64,000 bases of DNA from an uncultured Ruminococcus sp. (GTDB lineage: Bacteria > Bacillota > Clostridia > Oscillospirales > Ruminococcaceae), in contig CAMBLM010000012.1 of assembly GCA_945868475.1 (NCBI GenBank), positions 1 to 64,000 on the forward strand, written 5' to 3'. The notes beneath the pieces are model-generated. The model was not told where the DNA came from. It saw only the letters and a program-made list of their open reading frames with translations, and made no database searches. The position numbers and the translations under genes were made by a program. This document shows positions 62,909 to 64,000 of the stretch, piece after piece; position 1 is the first letter of the stretch; each line of letters opens with the position of its first letter.

Positions 62909-63724
62909 TTACCAATCGCTGTCCCAGTCGGAATCTCCTGCGTCCCAGCTGTCATAATCATTGCTGTCCCAGTTGTTGCTGTCCCAATCATCATCCCATG
63001 AATTACTGCTGCTGCCGCCGCTTCCGTGGTCAACATAATAATCGCTGTCCGAGAAATCACTCGCGCCATATTCATCGGAATATACCGAGCCGTCATAATA
63101 GCTGCTGTAGTTTTTCTCAAGCTCTCTGTCAACGCTGTCAGTCGGCGTCCAGCTGCCGTAGTTGTAATAATACCAGTCACGGTCGAACGGATCATAGTAA
63201 TAGTACGAATCATCGTATGTATAGTATCCGCCGTCCGGCACAGTATCCAGTGCCGCAAAAAATATTGCTCCACCTATGATAAGTGCGAACACAAGGGCGA
63301 TTATCCCCCAGGTGTTGTCTTTTTTCTTTTTCTTGGGAACATACTGAACACTGCCGTTTTTCTGCTTGCGTATCATGACCTCGGATTTGAGCTTCTGATA
63401 TATCTCATTTACCGCGTAGACTTCATCTTTGCCCTGATAGCGTATTGCACGGGTACCGTCAGCCTTGTTCTTGTAAACGACAAAGTCACCGTTTTCATCT
63501 TTGTAAATACCGAATGCCTTAGGCTCTTTGTAGTCCACGCCGATGAAAAACCTCATCTTCTCCAAAGGCATATTATGCGAAGCACAGAAGCTTTTCAGCT
63601 CCTCAATGGTCTTTGGAACACCCTCTGCCGCCCTTGCAACGCCCTCATTCGGCGCGCCGCAGTTGGGACAAACTTCATCGGTATCGCTTATGAGCGAACC
63701 GCAATAGCTGCACTTTATTTTCAT
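62909..63724 (-). CDS. Zinc-ribbon membrane protein with Asp/Trp/Ser-repeat tail
   Basis: 271 residues. N-terminal double-CxxC zinc ribbon (CSYCGSLISDTDEVCPNCG), a cytoplasmic domain about 35-130 (FFIGVDYKEPKAFGIYKDEN, a beta-rich fold), a Lys-rich stop (KKKKKDNTWG), one membrane helix (IIALVFALIIGGAIFFAAL), then an outside tail rich in Tyr, Asp, Ser and Trp (GYYTYDDSYYYYDPFD; NWDSNDYDSWDAGDSDW). The tail has no sorting signal. Orientation would be ribbon inside, tail outside. I do not recognise a function. Confidence 0.82.
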   Translation of the reverse strand: MKIKCSYCGSLISDTDEVCPNCGAPNEGVARAAEGVPKTIEELKSFCASHNMPLEKMRFFIGVDYKEPKAFGIYKDENGDFVVYKNKADGTRAIRYQGKDEVYAVNEIYQKLKSEVMIRKQKNGSVQYVPKKKKKDNTWGIIALVFALIIGGAIFFAALDTVPDGGYYTYDDSYYYYDPFDRDWYYYNYGSWTPTDSVDRELEKNYSSYYDGSVYSDEYGASDFSDSDYYVDHGSGGSSSNSWDDDWDSNNWDSNDYDSWDAGDSDWDSDW

Positions 63725-63918
63725 CTATAAATAATGTACTTTGCGAAAAGTACATGTCCCCCTTTTCCTATAAGTTTTATGAACATTATATTACATTTAT
63801 TATATATTATTTTTAAAATAATTGCAATAGCTTTTATCAAAATATTTGATTTTTGAGTGTAAAAAATACTAAATAACCGCATTTTCAGGTCGCTACCCTG
63901 CCGCTCACAAACGAAGAA

Positions 63919-64000
63919 ATGCCTGTTGAAATTGTGACGGAAGAAACCACCACTGTTGAAACAACGGAAAACGCCGCTGAAGAAACAGCCGATGCAGGAA
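63919..64000 (+). CDS. Possible start of a Thr/Glu-rich protein, cut by the window edge
   Basis: An open frame after TAA near 63868 reads through ATG at 63919 (MPVEIVTEETTTVETTENAA) to the edge. No ribosome binding site precedes this ATG, so it could also be an internal part of a reading frame starting elsewhere. Composition resembles Thr-rich linkers of surface proteins. Very tentative. Confidence 0.25.
   Translation, partial: MPVEIVTEETTTVETTENAAEETADAG

Overview
The window looks like a chromosomal stretch of a Gram-positive, Clostridia-class gut anaerobe, most likely Ruminococcus or a close Oscillospiraceae relative. This is inferred from moderate GC, strong AGGAGG-type ribosome binding sites, plant-polysaccharide catabolic genes, a fructose PTS, c-di-GMP signalling and clostridial families such as DUF6076, DUF6514 and DUF1847. 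No rRNA, tRNA or CRISPR array was seen.

Layout. 1-4.1 kb is an accessory island: an excisionase-like HTH gene, an unknown Cys-pair protein, a DUF6076-like gene with a duplicated promoter, and a carboxylesterase. It abuts the truncated 3' end of a GH127 gene. 4.1-14.4 kb is an L-arabinose operon read leftward (araA, esterase, FGGY kinase, araD, GH2 enzyme, broken GH127) with a divergent AraC-type regulator. 14.4-21.6 kb is a second-messenger block: a FecR-domain protein behind a GEMM (c-di-GMP-I type) riboswitch, a sugar isomerase-like protein, a CHASE2 adenylate cyclase, then a GAF-GGDEF diguanylate cyclase, a CobU-like protein and PilT. 21.6-26.5 kb holds a GH13 enzyme followed by a graveyard of MITEs, one IS5-family element and gene fragments. 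26.5-39.8 kb carries Tex, a heterodimeric ABC exporter, RodA, a P-loop ATPase, a DUF421 protein, a PMT-type glycosyltransferase with a small membrane protein, and a GT2 enzyme. 39.8-45.9 kb holds lacZ with a divergent AraC regulator, a membrane protein and a frameshifted ketopantoate reductase-like gene. 46-52.4 kb is a complete fructose PTS operon (fruR, fruK, fruA, ptsH, ptsI). 52.4-56.3 kb is an NMT1/SsuA-type ABC transporter plus DUF1847, read leftward behind a cysteine-rich leader peptide and a terminator. 56.4-64 kb has a MerR/TipA regulator, mgtE behind a small ORF and terminator, a CHASE-GGDEF-PAS protein, an EamA transporter, a PAP2 phosphatase and a zinc-ribbon protein.

The most interesting signals are regulatory. 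(1) The ABC/DUF1847 operon has what reads as a complete ribosome-mediated cysteine attenuator: a 25-codon leader with five Cys codons, a two-segment antiterminator and a terminator. (2) mgtE is preceded by a perfect consensus promoter, a 32-codon ORF and a terminator, with a MITE wedged in between. (3) A GEMM riboswitch controls a FecR protein next to cyclase genes. (4) A family of about 100-116 bp MITEs with TAA target duplications is spread across the window. One copy splits a membrane-protein gene whose frame is restored exactly when it is removed. A second, larger inverted-repeat family with built-in terminator hairpins sits at convergent gene junctions.
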